A stretch of 52,437 bases of DNA from an uncultured Clostridia bacterium (GCA_944375795.1 CALWAU010000057.1:1-52437), one strand, 5' to 3'. Counted from the stretch's first letter, positions 34,001-47,646 are shown. Notes: a model not told the origin generated them from the letters alone. Numbers and translations: made by a program.

Positions 34001-34905
34001 ATGAGGGCGTCCACCGCCTCCTGCAGCATGCGCTTCTCATTCTTGATGATCATTTCGGGCGCGCCGATCTCCATCATCTTTTTAAGGCGGTTGTTGCGGT
34101 TGATGACCCGCCGGTAGAGGTCGTTGAGGTCGGAGGACGCAAAGCGCCCGCCGTCCAGCTGCACCATGGGCCGGATATCGGGGGGAATGACGGGCAGGAC
34201 GGTGAGGATCATCCATTCGGGCCGGTTTCCGCTCTTGCGGAAGGACTCCACCACTTCGAGGCGCTTGATCGCCTTCACCGCCTTCTGGCCGGTCGGGTTG
34301 TCGCCGATGACCTTCTTGCATTCCTCGCTTTCCTTGTCGAGGTCCACCGCCATCAGAAGCTCGCGGATGGACTCGGCGCCCATGCCGACTTTCAGCCCGG
34401 TCACCGAGCTGTCCCCGTACTTTTCCTCGATTTCTCTCAGTTGCTTGTCGTTGATGACCTGTTTATAGCTCAGCTCGGTCACCTTGCCGGGGTCGATGAC
34501 GACGTAGGAAGCGAAGTAGATGACCTGCTCGAGCTGTTTGGGGCCCATGTCGAGCAGAAGCCCGATTTTGGAGGGCACCCCCTTGAAATACCAGATATGG
34601 GAGACGGGCGCGGCGAGCTCGATGTGCCCCATGCGCTCGCGGCGAACCTTGGAACGGGTGATTTCCACGCCGCACTTTTCGCAGATGTGCCCCTTGTATT
34701 TCACTCTCTTGTATTTTCCGCAGTGGCATTCCCAATCCTTCATCGGCCCGAAGATCTTTTCGCAGAACAATCCGTCCCGCTCGGGCTTCTGAGTGCGGTA
34801 GTTGATCGTCTCCGGCTTGGTCACCTCGCCGTACGACCATTCTCTGATTTTTTCGGGAGAAGCGATGCTGATCTGAATGGAATTGAAATCGTTTAATTCA
34901 TACAT
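31078..34905 (-). CDS. rpoC: RNA polymerase beta' subunit
   Basis: A 1275-residue subunit of the core polymerase. The N-terminal zinc site is [20 protein letters not shown] (residues about 60-79). The catalytic Mg loop [12 protein letters not shown] is at about residues 452-463. A second zinc site includes [16 protein letters not shown] and CAKC, and the trigger-loop/bridge-helix region follows [18 protein letters not shown]. It lacks the large lineage-specific insert of proteobacteria. It follows rpoB by 21 bases, with a ribosome-binding site GGAGG near the rpoB end, and is closed by an intrinsic terminator. The extreme C-terminus is a Ser/Ala-rich, disordered-looking tail. Confidence 0.98.
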   Translation of the reverse strand: MYELNDFNSIQISIASPEKIREWSYGEVTKPETINYRTQKPERDGLFCEKIFGPMKDWECHCGKYKRVKYKGHICEKCGVEITRSKVRRERMGHIELAAPVSHIWYFKGVPSKIGLLLDMGPKQLEQVIYFASYVVIDPGKVTELSYKQVINDKQLREIEEKYGDSSVTGLKVGMGAESIRELLMAVDLDKESEECKKVIGDNPTGQKAVKAIKRLEVVESFRKSGNRPEWMILTVLPVIPPDIRPMVQLDGGRFASSDLNDLYRRVINRNNRLKKMMEIGAPEMIIKNEKRMLQEAVDALIDNGRRGKPLSGPSNRELKSLSGMLRGKQGRFRQNLLGKRVDYSGRSVIVVGPELKIYQCGLPKEMAIELFKPFIMKRLVESGQCHNIKTAKRAVEKAKDMVWNVLEDVIKDHPVLLNRAPTLHRLSIQAFEPVLIEGRAIKISPLVCGPFNADFDGDQMAVHLPLSIEAQAEARFLMLSANNILKLADGKSVMSPTQDMIIGAYCLTIKRREEGKKYDAQGRPDENGEVYVPPVYCSENEAILAYQTKAAHEQDEMYLKRVVELPEDKFPELAGEALPYTCPIDNTDFDESKEVLIKEATVRLNPKTGKREVSGIIKTTIGRLIYNDGLPQDLGFVKRDTPESYLRLELDTEFIGGARAIGKKHLSRIVEASFKTGMAPKASYVLDAIKERGYKYSTLAALTTSVFDMKIPPEKEEIVAHAEEEVSRIAKKYARGLLNEEERYLAVISQWDAATDKVAGLLKKQGEEDKFNPIWMMADSGARGSIDQIKQLSGMRGLMVNPQGKKIEVPVKSCFRNGLSVLEYFISSHGGRKGLTDTALKTADSGYLTRRLVDVSHEIIVREEDCCAGRKPQGMKVRAIFGSDGREIESLRDRLTGRFAAEDIVHPETGEVMVRTNEFITEELAKDICDAGIAEVSIRSIFTCNSKFGVCAKCYGKNMATTLPVQVGEAVGTIAAQSIGEPGTQLTMRTFHTGGIAATGDITQGLPRVEELFEVRKPKGCATVCEVEGVVDIDNADNLNHIKIKDEATGELKKEYILPFNAEVRVKKGDKVTPGVLLNSGSVYPQDILRVQGVKGVQDYILEQVQSVYRSQGVDINDKHIEIIVRQMLKKVRVENAGDTGLLPGELVDMTTFQDECAKAMQKGGAPALAKRVLLGITKASLATDSFLSAASFQETSRVLTEAAIRTKRDYLVGLKENVIIGKLIPAGTGMKDYKGLSPQFIGNYKDSAASVSGEISASSAPSQEAEAKESVPV

Positions 34906-34926
34906 ATGCTTTTTTGTCTCCTCCGA

Positions 34927-39000
<4,074 letters not shown>

Positions 39001-39101
39001 CGGTTGCTTTGTTGCTCCTTGACTTTGATTTTCCGAACCGATCTACCGAGTATATCTTTTCATCGATAAAAATCGAATTTTCGCTTTTTGCCGTCGTTTG
39101 C

Positions 39102-39130
39102 TTTACTTTTCCGCTCTCCCGCGCTATAAT
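39102..39130 (+). promoter_or_regulatory. Sigma-A promoter of the S4-ispDF unit
   Basis: TTTACT (39102-39107), a 17-base spacer and TATAAT (39125-39130) on the plus strand. It lies inside the rpoB leader, so the two divergent transcripts overlap for about 75 bases. Confidence 0.7.
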
Positions 39131-39217
39131 AGAAAGCGTAAATATTTCCCCCGCAGGGCATGAGAACCGTCGTACAGGGGACAATATTCCATAGTAAGCA
39201 TAATGATACATTATTCA

Positions 39218-39246
39218 ATTATAACGGCGAAAAGAAAAGATGTCAA
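39218..39246 (-). promoter_or_regulatory. Sigma-A promoter of rpoBC
   Basis: Minus-strand TTGACA (39241-39246), a 17-base spacer and TATAAT (39218-39223), an exact consensus. The leader to rpoB is about 210 bases; I recognised no L10-type leader or riboswitch in it. Confidence 0.85.
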
Positions 39247-39317
39247 GCGATTTTCGCCGCTGTTGCGCAACTAATTTTTTTTATTTTTTGCGTTTCGGCA
39301 AAAGGGGAGGTTTTTCC

Positions 39318-39563
39318 ATGCGAATCGACAAATTTCTGAAAGTTTCCCGGATCCTCAAACGCCGCACCGTGGCCCAGGAGGCCTGCGACGGAGACAAGGT
39401 GCTGCTCAACGGCAAACCCGCCAAGCCCTCCGCCGCCGTAAAGCCCGGCGACACCGTCGAAGTGCTGTATGCCTCCGGCAGCCTGAAAATCCGCGTCCTC
39501 GACGTAAAAGAAACGGTGAAAAAGGACGAGGCGGCCTCCCTGTACGAGGTGATCCCCCAATGA
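39318..39563 (+). CDS. rqcP: S4-domain RNA-binding protein, RqcP/YabO-like
   Basis: An 81-residue protein made of one S4 domain (MRIDKFLKVSRILKRRTVAQ, then LLNGKPAKPSAAVKPGDTVE). This matches RqcP (YabO), which binds 23S rRNA on stalled 50S subunits and supports alanine tailing in ribosome quality control. It also resembles HslR-type heat-shock S4 proteins, from which it cannot be told with certainty. The ATG at 39318 has GGGGAGG 7 bases before it; an earlier in-frame start has no ribosome-binding site. Its stop overlaps the ispDF start by 4 bases. Confidence 0.85.
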   Translation: MRIDKFLKVSRILKRRTVAQEACDGDKVLLNGKPAKPSAAVKPGDTVEVLYASGSLKIRVLDVKETVKKDEAASLYEVIPQ

Positions 39564-40699
39564 CCCCTTCCGTCTGTGCGATCGTCTGCGCCGCGGGCAG
39601 GGGGGAACGCGCCGGCTTCGGTAAAAACAAGCTGCTCGTCCCCTTCGGCGGAAGCACGGCGCTGGAAAAATCCGTCGCCGCCTTCGACCTCCCCGCCGTT
39701 TCGAAGATCCTCGTGACGGCTTCGGCGGAGGATTTCGGCGAAATTTCAAAGCTCTGCGCCCGCTTTCCCCGCACGCGCGCGGTGCGCGGCGGAGAGACGC
39801 GCTTTCTGTCCGTCCTTTCCGCTTTGCGGGAGGCGAAAAGCGAAATCGCGCTGGTGCACGACGGCGCCCGCCCCTTTGTCCGGCAAGAGACCGTCGAGGG
39901 CTGCATTTCCTCCGTGCTCCGCTTCGGCAGCGGCGTCTGCGCCGTACCCTCGGTGGATACCGTCGCCCTTTCGGACGGAAACGGATACATCGCTTCCGTC
40001 CCCCCGAGACAGCGCGCCTTTGCCCTGCAAACCCCTCAGGGTTTCCGCACCGCGGAGCTCCTCTCCGCCTACGAGGCAGCCGCCGCTCAAAAGCAATCCG
40101 CCGCCTACACGGACGACTCCTCGGTATACGCGGCCTTCGTCGCCCCGCCCCGCTTATGCGCGGGCTCGCGCGACAATATTAAATTGACCTTTTCGGAGGA
40201 CTTTTCCCCTCCCGCCCCGCCCGCCCGCGTGGGTCTGGGCATAGACACGCACGCTTTCGGAAAGGCGCAAAACTTCATTCTCCTGGCGGGCGTAAAGATC
40301 CCCTCGGAAAGCGGGCTGGTCGCGCACAGCGACGGAGACGTGCTGGCGCACGCCGTCATGGACGCGATGCTGTCGGCGGCGGGGCTGAAAGACATCGGGC
40401 ACTATTTCCCCGATACGGACGAAAAATGGGCGGGCGCCGATTCGATGCAGATGCTCTCCGAGGTGCGGAAAAAAGTGGAGGCGGAGGGCTTCGCGGCGGA
40501 AAATCTCTCCGTCGCCGTGCAGGCGGAAAAGCCGCGGCTGAAAAATTACATCGACGCGATGAAACGCGCCCTTTCGGCCGCGCTCGGCGTCGGGGAAAAC
40601 GCCGTCGGGATTTCGGCGGGCACCAACGAAGGGCTCGGGGATATCGGACGGGGAAAGGGTATCTGCGTCCGCGCCTGCGTCCTCCTGCGCCGCCTTTGA
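39560..40699 (+). CDS. ispDF: Bifunctional IspD-IspF isoprenoid enzyme
   Basis: A 379-residue fusion of two non-adjacent steps of the MEP pathway. Residues 1-about 220 are IspD (MEP cytidylyltransferase), with the nucleotide loop CAAGRGERAGFGKNK, VHDGARPFV and PRQRAFALQTPQGF. Residues about 223-379 are IspF (MEcPP synthase), with GLGIDTHAFG supplying the Asp/His metal ligands, AHSDGDVLAHAVMDAMLSAA and DIGHYFPDTD. Fused proteins of this kind are known in alphaproteobacteria, Campylobacter and some Clostridia. It is coupled to the S4 gene by an ATGA overlap. Confidence 0.95.
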   Translation: MTPSVCAIVCAAGRGERAGFGKNKLLVPFGGSTALEKSVAAFDLPAVSKILVTASAEDFGEISKLCARFPRTRAVRGGETRFLSVLSALREAKSEIALVHDGARPFVRQETVEGCISSVLRFGSGVCAVPSVDTVALSDGNGYIASVPPRQRAFALQTPQGFRTAELLSAYEAAAAQKQSAAYTDDSSVYAAFVAPPRLCAGSRDNIKLTFSEDFSPPAPPARVGLGIDTHAFGKAQNFILLAGVKIPSESGLVAHSDGDVLAHAVMDAMLSAAGLKDIGHYFPDTDEKWAGADSMQMLSEVRKKVEAEGFAAENLSVAVQAEKPRLKNYIDAMKRALSAALGVGENAVGISAGTNEGLGDIGRGKGICVRACVLLRRL

Positions 40700-40831
40700 C
40701 GGAACGGCTCGTCTCAACCCTGCCCCTCTGTTTTTCGTAAAGTTTCCCGTAAAATAAATGTTTCCGGACCCCCCTTTCGCGGTTTCCGTACATACCGCGG
40801 CGGACAAAACCGCCCCAAGGAGTAATCGACC

Positions 40832-42226
40832 ATGCCCTCGACAAAAGCGCCCGTTTCCCGTTTCGTCTGCTCGGAATGCGGCTATTCCGCCCCCAAATGG
40901 CTGGGGAAATGCCCCGGCTGCGGCAGTTTCAACACCATGCAGGAGGAGCTCGTCAAACCGGAGGAGCCCCGCAAATCCCGCCCCGCCGTAAGCGCGGCGC
41001 CCTCCCGCGCGCGTCCGCTGTCGCAAATCGGCTATGAAAAATTCGAGCGGGTGTCCTCGGGCATCGAGGAATTTGACACCGTTTTGGGCGGCGGCATCGT
41101 GCGGGGTTCCCTCGTTCTGCTCGGCGGCGATCCCGGCATCGGAAAAAGTACCCTTCTGACCCAGGTCTCCGCCCATCTGGCGCGGACGCACCGGGTGCTC
41201 TACCTCTCCGCGGAAGAGAGCTGCGCCCAGGTGAAAATGCGCTGCGACCGGCTGGAACTGAACTCGGACAACCTCTACCTGCTCAACGAAACCTGCCTGG
41301 AGGATGCGGAAAGCGCGATGACGGAAGCGGAATTTGTCGTCGTCGACTCGGTGCAGGCGGTATACACGGAGGCGCTGTCCTCCGCCGCCGGAAGCGTGGG
41401 CCAGGTACGCGAATGCGCTTCCAGGCTGATGCGCATCGCCAAATCCCGCGGGATCACCTTTTTCCTCATCGGGCACGTCACCAAGGAGGGCGCGCTGGCG
41501 GGGCCGAAGGTGCTCGAACACATCATGGACACCGTGCTCTATTTCGAGGGCAGGCAGGAGGAGAACGTCAAACTTCTGCGCGCCGTCAAAAACCGTTTCG
41601 GCTCGGTGCAGGAGGTGGGCGTGTTCGAGATGACGGAGGCGGGATTGAAAAGCGTCACCGACTATTCGGAAATTTTCCTCTCCGACAGCCGGGGCAGCGC
41701 GGCGGGCTCCGCCGTCACCCCTTCCGAGAGCGGAAACCGCTGCATGAACGTGGAGATCCAGACGCTGATCGCCAAGACGGCGTACGGGCTGCCCCGCCGC
41801 ATGTCGCTGGGCATCGACTACAACAAACTGGTGGTGCTCATCGCGGTGCTGGAAAAGCGTTGCGGAATCCCCTTCTATTCCTCCGACGTCTACATCAACG
41901 CGATGGGCGGCATCAAGCTCGCAGAGCCGTCGGTGGACCTTGCCGTATGCGCGGCGCTCGCCAGCGCCGCAAGCGATATCCCCGTGGACAAATACACCGC
42001 CGTATTCGGCGAAGTGGGCCTGACGGGAGAGGTGCGCCCCGTGAGCTGCGCCGAGAAGCGGGTGAACGAATGCGTGAAAACGGGGTTCCGTCGGGTGGTC
42101 CTGCCCGCCAAAAACATGAAAACGTGCGAAAAATTCAAGGGAAAAATCGAGCTCGTGCCCGTCTCCTACGTCAACCAGATGATCCAGGCGCTTTCCCTCC
42201 GCTCCCCCTTCAACCCGCAGGCCTGA
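40832..42226 (+). CDS. radA: DNA repair ATPase RadA (Sms)
   Basis: A 464-residue RecA-like branch-migration helicase in recombination. The N-terminal zinc finger is CSECGYSAPKWLGKCPGCG (Cys13, 16, 27, 30). The Walker A motif GGDPGIGKSTL is near residues 97-107. The RadA-specific KNRFGS motif is near residue 253. The C-terminal third is a Lon-protease-like domain without its catalytic Ser-Lys pair (MGGIKLAEPSVDLAVCAALAS). Length is normal. AAGGAG precedes the ATG by 10 bases. It lies 132 bases after ispDF and is probably part of the same transcript. Confidence 0.97.
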   Translation: MPSTKAPVSRFVCSECGYSAPKWLGKCPGCGSFNTMQEELVKPEEPRKSRPAVSAAPSRARPLSQIGYEKFERVSSGIEEFDTVLGGGIVRGSLVLLGGDPGIGKSTLLTQVSAHLARTHRVLYLSAEESCAQVKMRCDRLELNSDNLYLLNETCLEDAESAMTEAEFVVVDSVQAVYTEALSSAAGSVGQVRECASRLMRIAKSRGITFFLIGHVTKEGALAGPKVLEHIMDTVLYFEGRQEENVKLLRAVKNRFGSVQEVGVFEMTEAGLKSVTDYSEIFLSDSRGSAAGSAVTPSESGNRCMNVEIQTLIAKTAYGLPRRMSLGIDYNKLVVLIAVLEKRCGIPFYSSDVYINAMGGIKLAEPSVDLAVCAALASAASDIPVDKYTAVFGEVGLTGEVRPVSCAEKRVNECVKTGFRRVVLPAKNMKTCEKFKGKIELVPVSYVNQMIQALSLRSPFNPQA

Positions 42227-42244
42227 CTCTGCGGAAAAAACGCA

Positions 42245-42277
42245 GCCCCCGGATTCCTTCCGAATCCGGGGGCTTTT
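42245..42277. terminator. Bidirectional terminator between radA and dapL
   Basis: A stem of at least 11 bp (CCCCCGGATTC at 42246-42256 with its complement at 42262-42272) and a 5-base loop. It is followed by CTTTT on the plus strand and, 4 bases past the stem, by TTTTTT on the minus strand, so it can serve both convergent units. Confidence 0.85.
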
Positions 42278-42300
42278 CGCATGTTCCGAAAAGACACAAA

Positions 42301-43482
42301 TTATTTTTTCAAAAGCTTATACAGCCTCTCGCAGGCCTCTTTCGTATTGTCGCGGTCGCCGAACGCCGTCAGGCGGAAAAATCCCTCGCCGTTTTTTCCG
42401 AAGCCGCTGCCGGGCGTACCGACCACCTGCGCTTCGTTCAGAAGATAATCGAAAAATTCCCAGCTCTTCATGCCGTCGGGGCATTTCAGCCAGATATAGG
42501 GGGAATTTTTCCCGCCCGTATAGAAGATGCCGCACCCGTCCATGCAATCGGCAATGATGCGGGCGTTTTCCCGATAATAGGCGAGGTTGTCGCTTACCTG
42601 CCTCTGCCCTTCTTCGGTAAACACCGCCGCCGCACCCCTCTGCACGACATAGGAAACGCCGTTGAACTTGGTGGACTGACGGCGGAACCACATCTCTTTC
42701 AGCGAGACCCCGCCGCGCACGAGCGCGGAAGGAACGACGGTATACCCGCAGCGGGTACCCGTAAAGCCCGCCGTCTTGGAGAAGGAACACATTTCTATGG
42801 CGCACTTTTCCGCGCCCTTCGCCTCGTAGATGCTCCGCGCGGCGCCGTCCTGCACAAAGCATTCGTAAGCCGCGTCGTAAAGAATGACCGCGTCCCGCGC
42901 GTTGGCGTAATCCACCCATTTTTGCAGCTGTTCCTTGGTGTACGCCGCCCCCGTGGGGTTATTGGGAGAGCACAGATAGATGACGTCCGCCTTCACGCTT
43001 TCGTCCGGCATGGGCAGAAAGCCGTTCTCCTTGGCCGCGGCGGCGTATACGATCTTGCGGCCCGCCATCAGGTTGGTATCCACGTACACGGGATAGACGG
43101 GATCGGGCACGAGCACGAGGTTGTCCCTGTCGAACAGCTCGGGCAGATTGCCGCAGTCGGACTTCGCGCCGTCGGAAACGAAGATATCCGCAGCGGGGAC
43201 GTTTATCCCCCGGCGGGCATAGTAGCCGGCGATGCTTTCGCGCAGAAACTCGTAGCCCTCATAGGGCGGATAGCCGCGGAAGGTCTCCTTGCGCCCCATT
43301 TCGTCCACCGCCGCGTGCATGGCGGCGATCACGGCGGGCGCCAGCGGCAGCGTCACGTCCCCGATGCTGAGTTTGATGACCTTCTTATCGGGATGCGCCT
43401 CCGCGTACGCCGCCGATTTCTGCGCCACCGTCGCAAACAGATAGCTTTCGGAAAGCGCCGAGAAATTTTCGTTGAGTTTCAT
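42301..43482 (-). CDS. dapL: LL-diaminopimelate aminotransferase
   Basis: A 393-residue PLP-dependent class I/II aminotransferase that makes LL-diaminopimelate directly from tetrahydrodipicolinate. Family-specific segments are LSIGDVTLPL (residues about 40-49), YPPYEGYEFLRESIAGYY and VSDGAKSDCGNL. The PLP Lys lies in SFSKTAGFTGTRCGY (about residue 236-240) with YLCSPNNPTG before it. The start at 43482 has GGAGG 7 bases upstream. DapF, which uses the product, is encoded in the same cluster. The 150-base gap to pyrG contains a short GCGG hairpin followed by TTTTTT just ahead of the gene, perhaps a weak attenuator; no separate promoter is clear. Confidence 0.93.
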   Translation of the reverse strand: MKLNENFSALSESYLFATVAQKSAAYAEAHPDKKVIKLSIGDVTLPLAPAVIAAMHAAVDEMGRKETFRGYPPYEGYEFLRESIAGYYARRGINVPAADIFVSDGAKSDCGNLPELFDRDNLVLVPDPVYPVYVDTNLMAGRKIVYAAAAKENGFLPMPDESVKADVIYLCSPNNPTGAAYTKEQLQKWVDYANARDAVILYDAAYECFVQDGAARSIYEAKGAEKCAIEMCSFSKTAGFTGTRCGYTVVPSALVRGGVSLKEMWFRRQSTKFNGVSYVVQRGAAAVFTEEGQRQVSDNLAYYRENARIIADCMDGCGIFYTGGKNSPYIWLKCPDGMKSWEFFDYLLNEAQVVGTPGSGFGKNGEGFFRLTAFGDRDNTKEACERLYKLLKK

Positions 43483-43632
43483 AAAACAACCTCCGTACAA
43501 TACATAAAAAAGCGGACTTCCGCGCGGGTGCCGGGCCCGCCGGACAAACCGTTTTCACGCAGGCAGGGTTTTGATTATCGCCGTTATTGTCCTAAAAACG
43601 CCCCTCGCCGAAGCTCCGCCCCGAAAAGGCTT

Positions 43633-45246
43633 TCAGCCGCGGCGTTTTTTCTCCATGTGCGCCACCGCGCTCTTGATAAATTCGCGGAAAATGGGCTGGG
43701 CGCCGTTGGGACGGGACTTGAATTCGGGATGGAACTGCACGCCGATATAAAAATCGTCCGCGGGATACTCGATGGCTTCGCACAGATGGCCGTCGGGAGA
43801 GGTACCCGCGATGATCATGCCGTTCTCCTCGAATTGCTTGCGGTAATCGTTGTTGAACTCGAAACGGTGGCGATGGCGCTCCGCCACCTCCTCCTTCCCG
43901 CCGTAAGCGCGCTTCATGATGGGCCCTATCACCTTGCAGGGATACGCCCCCAGGCGCATCGTGCCGCCCAGCTTGACGCCGTATTGGTCGGGCATCAGGT
44001 CGATGACGTGATGGGTGCTCTCGGGCTCGAACTCCGAGGAATTGGCGTCCTTGTAACCGAGCACGTTGCGGGCAAATTCGATGGCGGCGATCTGCATGCC
44101 GAGGCAGATGCCGAAATAGGGCACGTTGTTTTCGCGCGCGTACTGCGCCGCCTGAATCATTCCCTCGATGCCGCGGTTGCCGAATCCGCCGGGAACGATG
44201 ATCCCGTCCGCATCGCCCAGCTTTTCCGCCACGTTTTCTTTGGTGAGGGATTCGGTGTCCACCCAATCGATGTCCACCTTGGCGTCGTTTTCGTAACCAC
44301 CGTGCGCCAGTGCTTCCGCCACCGAGAGGTACGCGTCGTGGAGCTGCACGTATTTCCCGCAGAGCGCGATTTTCACCGTCTTGCTCCGCGCGTGGACGCG
44401 GGCGAGCATATCCACCCATTCCGTCATGTCGATTTCCTTGGGGTCGAGGTGCAAAATTTTGCAGACGACCGTGGAGAAATTGCTCTTTTCCAGCATGAGC
44501 GGCGCCTCGTACAGGACGGGGACGGTCAGATTTTCGATACAGCACTCCGGCTCCACGTTGCAGAACATCGCGATTTTGTCCTTGACGTACTGGGGCATGG
44601 GCTGATCGACGCGCGCCATGATGATGTCGGGCGTGATGCCCATTCCCTGCAATTCCTTCACCGAATGCTGGGTGGGCTTGGACTTGAACTCGTCCGAGCC
44701 GGATATGTAGGGCACGAGCGTCACGTGGATAAAGCAGCAGTTTTCCCTGCCCGCCTCGCGCGCGACCTGGCGGATCGCCTCGATGAAGGGCTGGCTTTCG
44801 ATGTCGCCCGTCGTGCCGCCGATCTCCGTGATGACGACGTCCGCGTTCGACTTCTTGCCCACCTTATAGATGAACGTCTTGATCTCGTTGGTGATGTGCG
44901 GGATCACCTGCACCGTCTTGCCGAGATATTCCCCGCTCCGCTCCTTGTTGAGGACGTTCCAGTAGACTTTCCCCGTCGTGAGGTTGGAATATTTATTGAG
45001 ATTTTCGTCGATGAACCGCTCGTAATGCCCGAGGTCGAGGTCGGTTTCCGCCCCGTCCTCCGTCACGAACACCTCCCCGTGCTGAAAGGGACTCATCGTG
45101 CCGGGGTCGATGTTGATATAGGGGTCCAGCTTCTGCGCCGCAACCTTGTAGCCGCGCATTTTCAGAAGCCGCCCCAGCGATGCCGCCGTGATTCCCTTGC
45201 CCAGCCCGGAAACGACGCCGCCCGTCACAAAAATGTACTTCGTCAT
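43633..45246 (-). CDS. pyrG: CTP synthase
   Basis: A 537-residue enzyme that converts UTP, ATP and glutamine to CTP. The synthetase domain begins [20 protein letters not shown] and contains [20 protein letters not shown] and [11 protein letters not shown]. The glutaminase domain has the [12 protein letters not shown] oxyanion segment, the nucleophile Cys in YFGICLGMQ (about residue 382) and the terminal VQFHPEFKS. Length is standard. It lies 52 bases behind dapF and is probably read from the purA promoter. Confidence 0.98.
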   Translation of the reverse strand: MTKYIFVTGGVVSGLGKGITAASLGRLLKMRGYKVAAQKLDPYINIDPGTMSPFQHGEVFVTEDGAETDLDLGHYERFIDENLNKYSNLTTGKVYWNVLNKERSGEYLGKTVQVIPHITNEIKTFIYKVGKKSNADVVITEIGGTTGDIESQPFIEAIRQVAREAGRENCCFIHVTLVPYISGSDEFKSKPTQHSVKELQGMGITPDIIMARVDQPMPQYVKDKIAMFCNVEPECCIENLTVPVLYEAPLMLEKSNFSTVVCKILHLDPKEIDMTEWVDMLARVHARSKTVKIALCGKYVQLHDAYLSVAEALAHGGYENDAKVDIDWVDTESLTKENVAEKLGDADGIIVPGGFGNRGIEGMIQAAQYARENNVPYFGICLGMQIAAIEFARNVLGYKDANSSEFEPESTHHVIDLMPDQYGVKLGGTMRLGAYPCKVIGPIMKRAYGGKEEVAERHRHRFEFNNDYRKQFEENGMIIAGTSPDGHLCEAIEYPADDFYIGVQFHPEFKSRPNGAQPIFREFIKSAVAHMEKKRRG

Positions 45247-45298
45247 GATTTATCTATGCTCCCGTATTATATTTTTCCGAATGGTTCCGTCCCCTTCG

Positions 45299-46138
45299 TC
45301 AAAGCGCGACCTCGCCCGAAAATACCAGCGTCGCCGTGCCCGTCATGAAAATCGTCTCCGCCGTGCGGCGCACGGTCAGGTCTCCCCCTTTGAGATGCAC
45401 CGTCACGTCCGCATCCATGTCCGCAAACCCGTTTTCGACGGCGGCGGCCGCCGCCGCGCAGGCGCCCGTACCGCAGGCGAGCGTCTCGCCGCTGCCGCGC
45501 TCCCAGACGCGCATTTTCAGCTCGTTCCGCCCCAACACCCGGACGAACTCCGTATTCGTCCTGTCGGGAAAAATCGGCGCGTTTTCAAACTTCGGCCCGA
45601 TTTCTTCCAGCCGGAGCCCGTCGGGATCGCCCCCGAACACGACGCAGTGAGGATTGCCCATCGAAACGCAGGTGATCGCAACCCTGCCCCCTGCAATTTC
45701 CGTTTCCCGGGCGACGATTTTCTCCCCCGGGAGGGAGACGGGAATGTGCGCGGGCTCAAAATCGGGCGCACCCATATCCACGCGCACGCTTTCCGCCTTT
45801 CCGCCCGAAAGGTTGAGAAACAGCGTCTTTATGCCGCTGAGCGTCTCTATTTTCAGCGCCGTCTTGTCCGTCTTGCCGAAGTCGTACAGGTACTTGCCCA
45901 CGCAGCGGATGGCGTTGCCGCACATCTTTCCCTCGCTGCCGTCCGCATTGAACATCCGCATTTTCGCGTCCGCGACCTCGCTCGGGCAAATGAGGACGAT
46001 CCCGTCCCCGCCGATCCCGAAATGCCGGTCGGAATACTTTTTCGCGACCGCGGCGGGGTCTTCCAGAGGCTTTTCCAGGCAGTCGAAATAGATATAGTCG
46101 TTTCCGATGCCGTGCATCTTATAAAATTTCCGCAGCAT
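45299..46138 (-). CDS. dapF: Diaminopimelate epimerase
   Basis: A 279-residue cofactor-free epimerase that turns LL-DAP into meso-DAP for lysine and peptidoglycan. The two catalytic cysteines are in FNADGSEGKMCGNAIRC (first Cys of MCGN) and LACGTGACAAA. The N-terminus KMHGIGNDYIYFD is typical. The start at 46138 has GGAGGAAC directly upstream and lies 26 bases after purA ends. Longer frames running into purA are rejected. Confidence 0.96.
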   Translation of the reverse strand: MLRKFYKMHGIGNDYIYFDCLEKPLEDPAAVAKKYSDRHFGIGGDGIVLICPSEVADAKMRMFNADGSEGKMCGNAIRCVGKYLYDFGKTDKTALKIETLSGIKTLFLNLSGGKAESVRVDMGAPDFEPAHIPVSLPGEKIVARETEIAGGRVAITCVSMGNPHCVVFGGDPDGLRLEEIGPKFENAPIFPDRTNTEFVRVLGRNELKMRVWERGSGETLACGTGACAAAAAAVENGFADMDADVTVHLKGGDLTVRRTAETIFMTGTATLVFSGEVAL

Positions 46139-46164
46139 AGTTCCTCCGCACCGTCCGCAACGGC

Positions 46165-47439
46165 TCAGTACATTTCCACGTAAGCGTCCCGCTCCGCGCC
46201 GACCGAGACGTATTTGATGCGGCAGCCGCACGCCTTTTCGAGATAGGCGATGTAATCGAGCGCCTCCTTGGGCAGTTCCTCCTTTTTGCGGCAGCCGGAA
46301 ATGTCGGTATGCCAGCCCTTGACGGTCTCGAACACGGGCTTGCACTTATCCAGCGCGTCGGTGAAAGGAAATTCGGCAATGCGCTCGCCGTCCAGCTCGT
46401 AGGCGGTGCACACCTCGATCTCCTCGTAATCGGAGAGAACGTCCAGCTTGGTGAGCGCGATCTCCTGCGCCCCCTGGCAGCGGATTCCGTAACGGGAAGC
46501 CACGACGTCGAAGGGCCCGACTCGGCGGGGCCTGCCCGTCGCCGCGCCGTATTCGCCGCCCAGCTTGCGGAGGCGTTCCGCCTTTTCGCCGAAATACTCG
46601 GCCGTGAACGGCCCTTCGCCCACGCAGGTGGAATACGCCTTCATGATGCCGACGGAATTGTCCAGCCGAAGGTTGGGCACGCCCGCGCCGATGGGCGCAT
46701 ACGCCGCGATCGTCGAAGAGGAGGAAGTATAGGGATAAATCCCGAAATCGATGTCGCGCAGCGCCCCGAGCTGCGCCTCGAACATGATGTTTTTGCCCGC
46801 CGCGTGCGCCTCGTTGAGATAGACGCCGACGTCGCAGATATAGGGAATCAGCTTGCTGCCGTATTCCTCGAAATAGGCGATCATGTCCTCCGCTTTGACG
46901 GGCTCCGCCTTGTAGCCGCCCGCAATGGTGAGATTTTTCCACTCCACGATGTCCTTTACGCGGGCATACAGGCGGTCCTTGTGCAGCAATTCGCCCATGC
47001 GGAACGCCTTTTTGAAATATTTGTCCGCATACACGGGCGCGATGCCGCGGCGGGTGGAGCCGAATTTTTTGCCTGCCAGTCTGTCCTCTTCGAGGCAGTC
47101 CTGCAGCACGTGATAGGGCATGGTGATGACGGCGCGGTCGCTGATTTTGAGATTGTCGGGCGTAATGACGATGCCCGCGGCGCGCAGTTTGTCCATTTCC
47201 CCGCACAGGTGCCTGATGTCGATGACCATGCCGTTGCCCATGACGTTGACGACGTTTTCGCGCAGAATCCCCGAAGGCAGAAGATTGAGGACAAATTCCC
47301 CGCGGTCGTTGATGACCGTGTGTCCCGCGTTGTTGCCGCCCTGATAACGGCAGACGATGTCGAACTTTTCGGAGAGCAGGTCCACCATCCGTCCCTTGCC
47401 CTCGTCGCCCCAATTGATGCCGCAGATAGATGTAAGCAT
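46165..47439 (-). CDS. purA: Adenylosuccinate synthetase
   Basis: A 424-residue enzyme that joins IMP and aspartate using GTP on the route to AMP. The N-terminus has ICGINWGDEGKGRMVDLLSE (catalytic Asp and P-loop), followed by YQGGNNAGHTV and the IMP-site STRRGIAPVYADK. The C-terminal GTP-base motif region is LTKLDVLSDYEEIEVCTAYE. The ATG at 47439 has AAAGGAG 6 bases before it; an in-frame GTG at 47487 lacks one. It is the first gene of a purA-dapF-pyrG-dapL cluster. The leader contains a terminator-like hairpin. Confidence 0.97.
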   Translation of the reverse strand: MLTSICGINWGDEGKGRMVDLLSEKFDIVCRYQGGNNAGHTVINDRGEFVLNLLPSGILRENVVNVMGNGMVIDIRHLCGEMDKLRAAGIVITPDNLKISDRAVITMPYHVLQDCLEEDRLAGKKFGSTRRGIAPVYADKYFKKAFRMGELLHKDRLYARVKDIVEWKNLTIAGGYKAEPVKAEDMIAYFEEYGSKLIPYICDVGVYLNEAHAAGKNIMFEAQLGALRDIDFGIYPYTSSSSTIAAYAPIGAGVPNLRLDNSVGIMKAYSTCVGEGPFTAEYFGEKAERLRKLGGEYGAATGRPRRVGPFDVVASRYGIRCQGAQEIALTKLDVLSDYEEIEVCTAYELDGERIAEFPFTDALDKCKPVFETVKGWHTDISGCRKKEELPKEALDYIAYLEKACGCRIKYVSVGAERDAYVEMY

Positions 47440-47489
47440 ATTTTTCTCCTTTCGCTGTTTATCGGAATCCGAGCGTACGGAAAACACGC

Positions 47490-47530
47490 AAAAAGCCGAG
47501 CACCCTTCGTAAGTTTTACGAAAAATGCTC
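47490..47530 (-). promoter_or_regulatory. Terminator-like hairpin in the purA leader
   Basis: In RNA sense, GAGCATTTTTCGTAA pairs with TTACGAAGGGTGCTC along 15 continuous positions (three of them G-U), with an AAC loop. It is followed by GGCTTTTT. It lies between the promoter and the purA ribosome-binding site, so most transcripts could stop about 60 bases in. It may be a transcription attenuator. No purine-riboswitch or PreQ1 sequence was recognised before it. Confidence 0.65.
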
Positions 47531-47555
47531 CGCGTACCTGTTCACTGTACACTTT

Positions 47556-47584
47556 ATTATACTGCATTTTTCTCTCGCTGTCAA
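47556..47584 (-). promoter_or_regulatory. Sigma-A promoter of purA-dapF-pyrG-dapL
   Basis: Minus-strand TTGACA (47579-47584), a 17-base spacer and TATAAT (47556-47561), an exact consensus. Confidence 0.85.
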
Positions 47585-47646
47585 GCCCTCGCGGGCGGGA
47601 GAACGACTTTCGCGGCGAAATTTATTGTTTCCCGCCCCGGAGCCGT

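Noticed and set aside
47490-47560. Purine or PreQ1 riboswitch before purA
   Set aside because: The conserved aptamer sequences are missing; only a terminator hairpin is visible.
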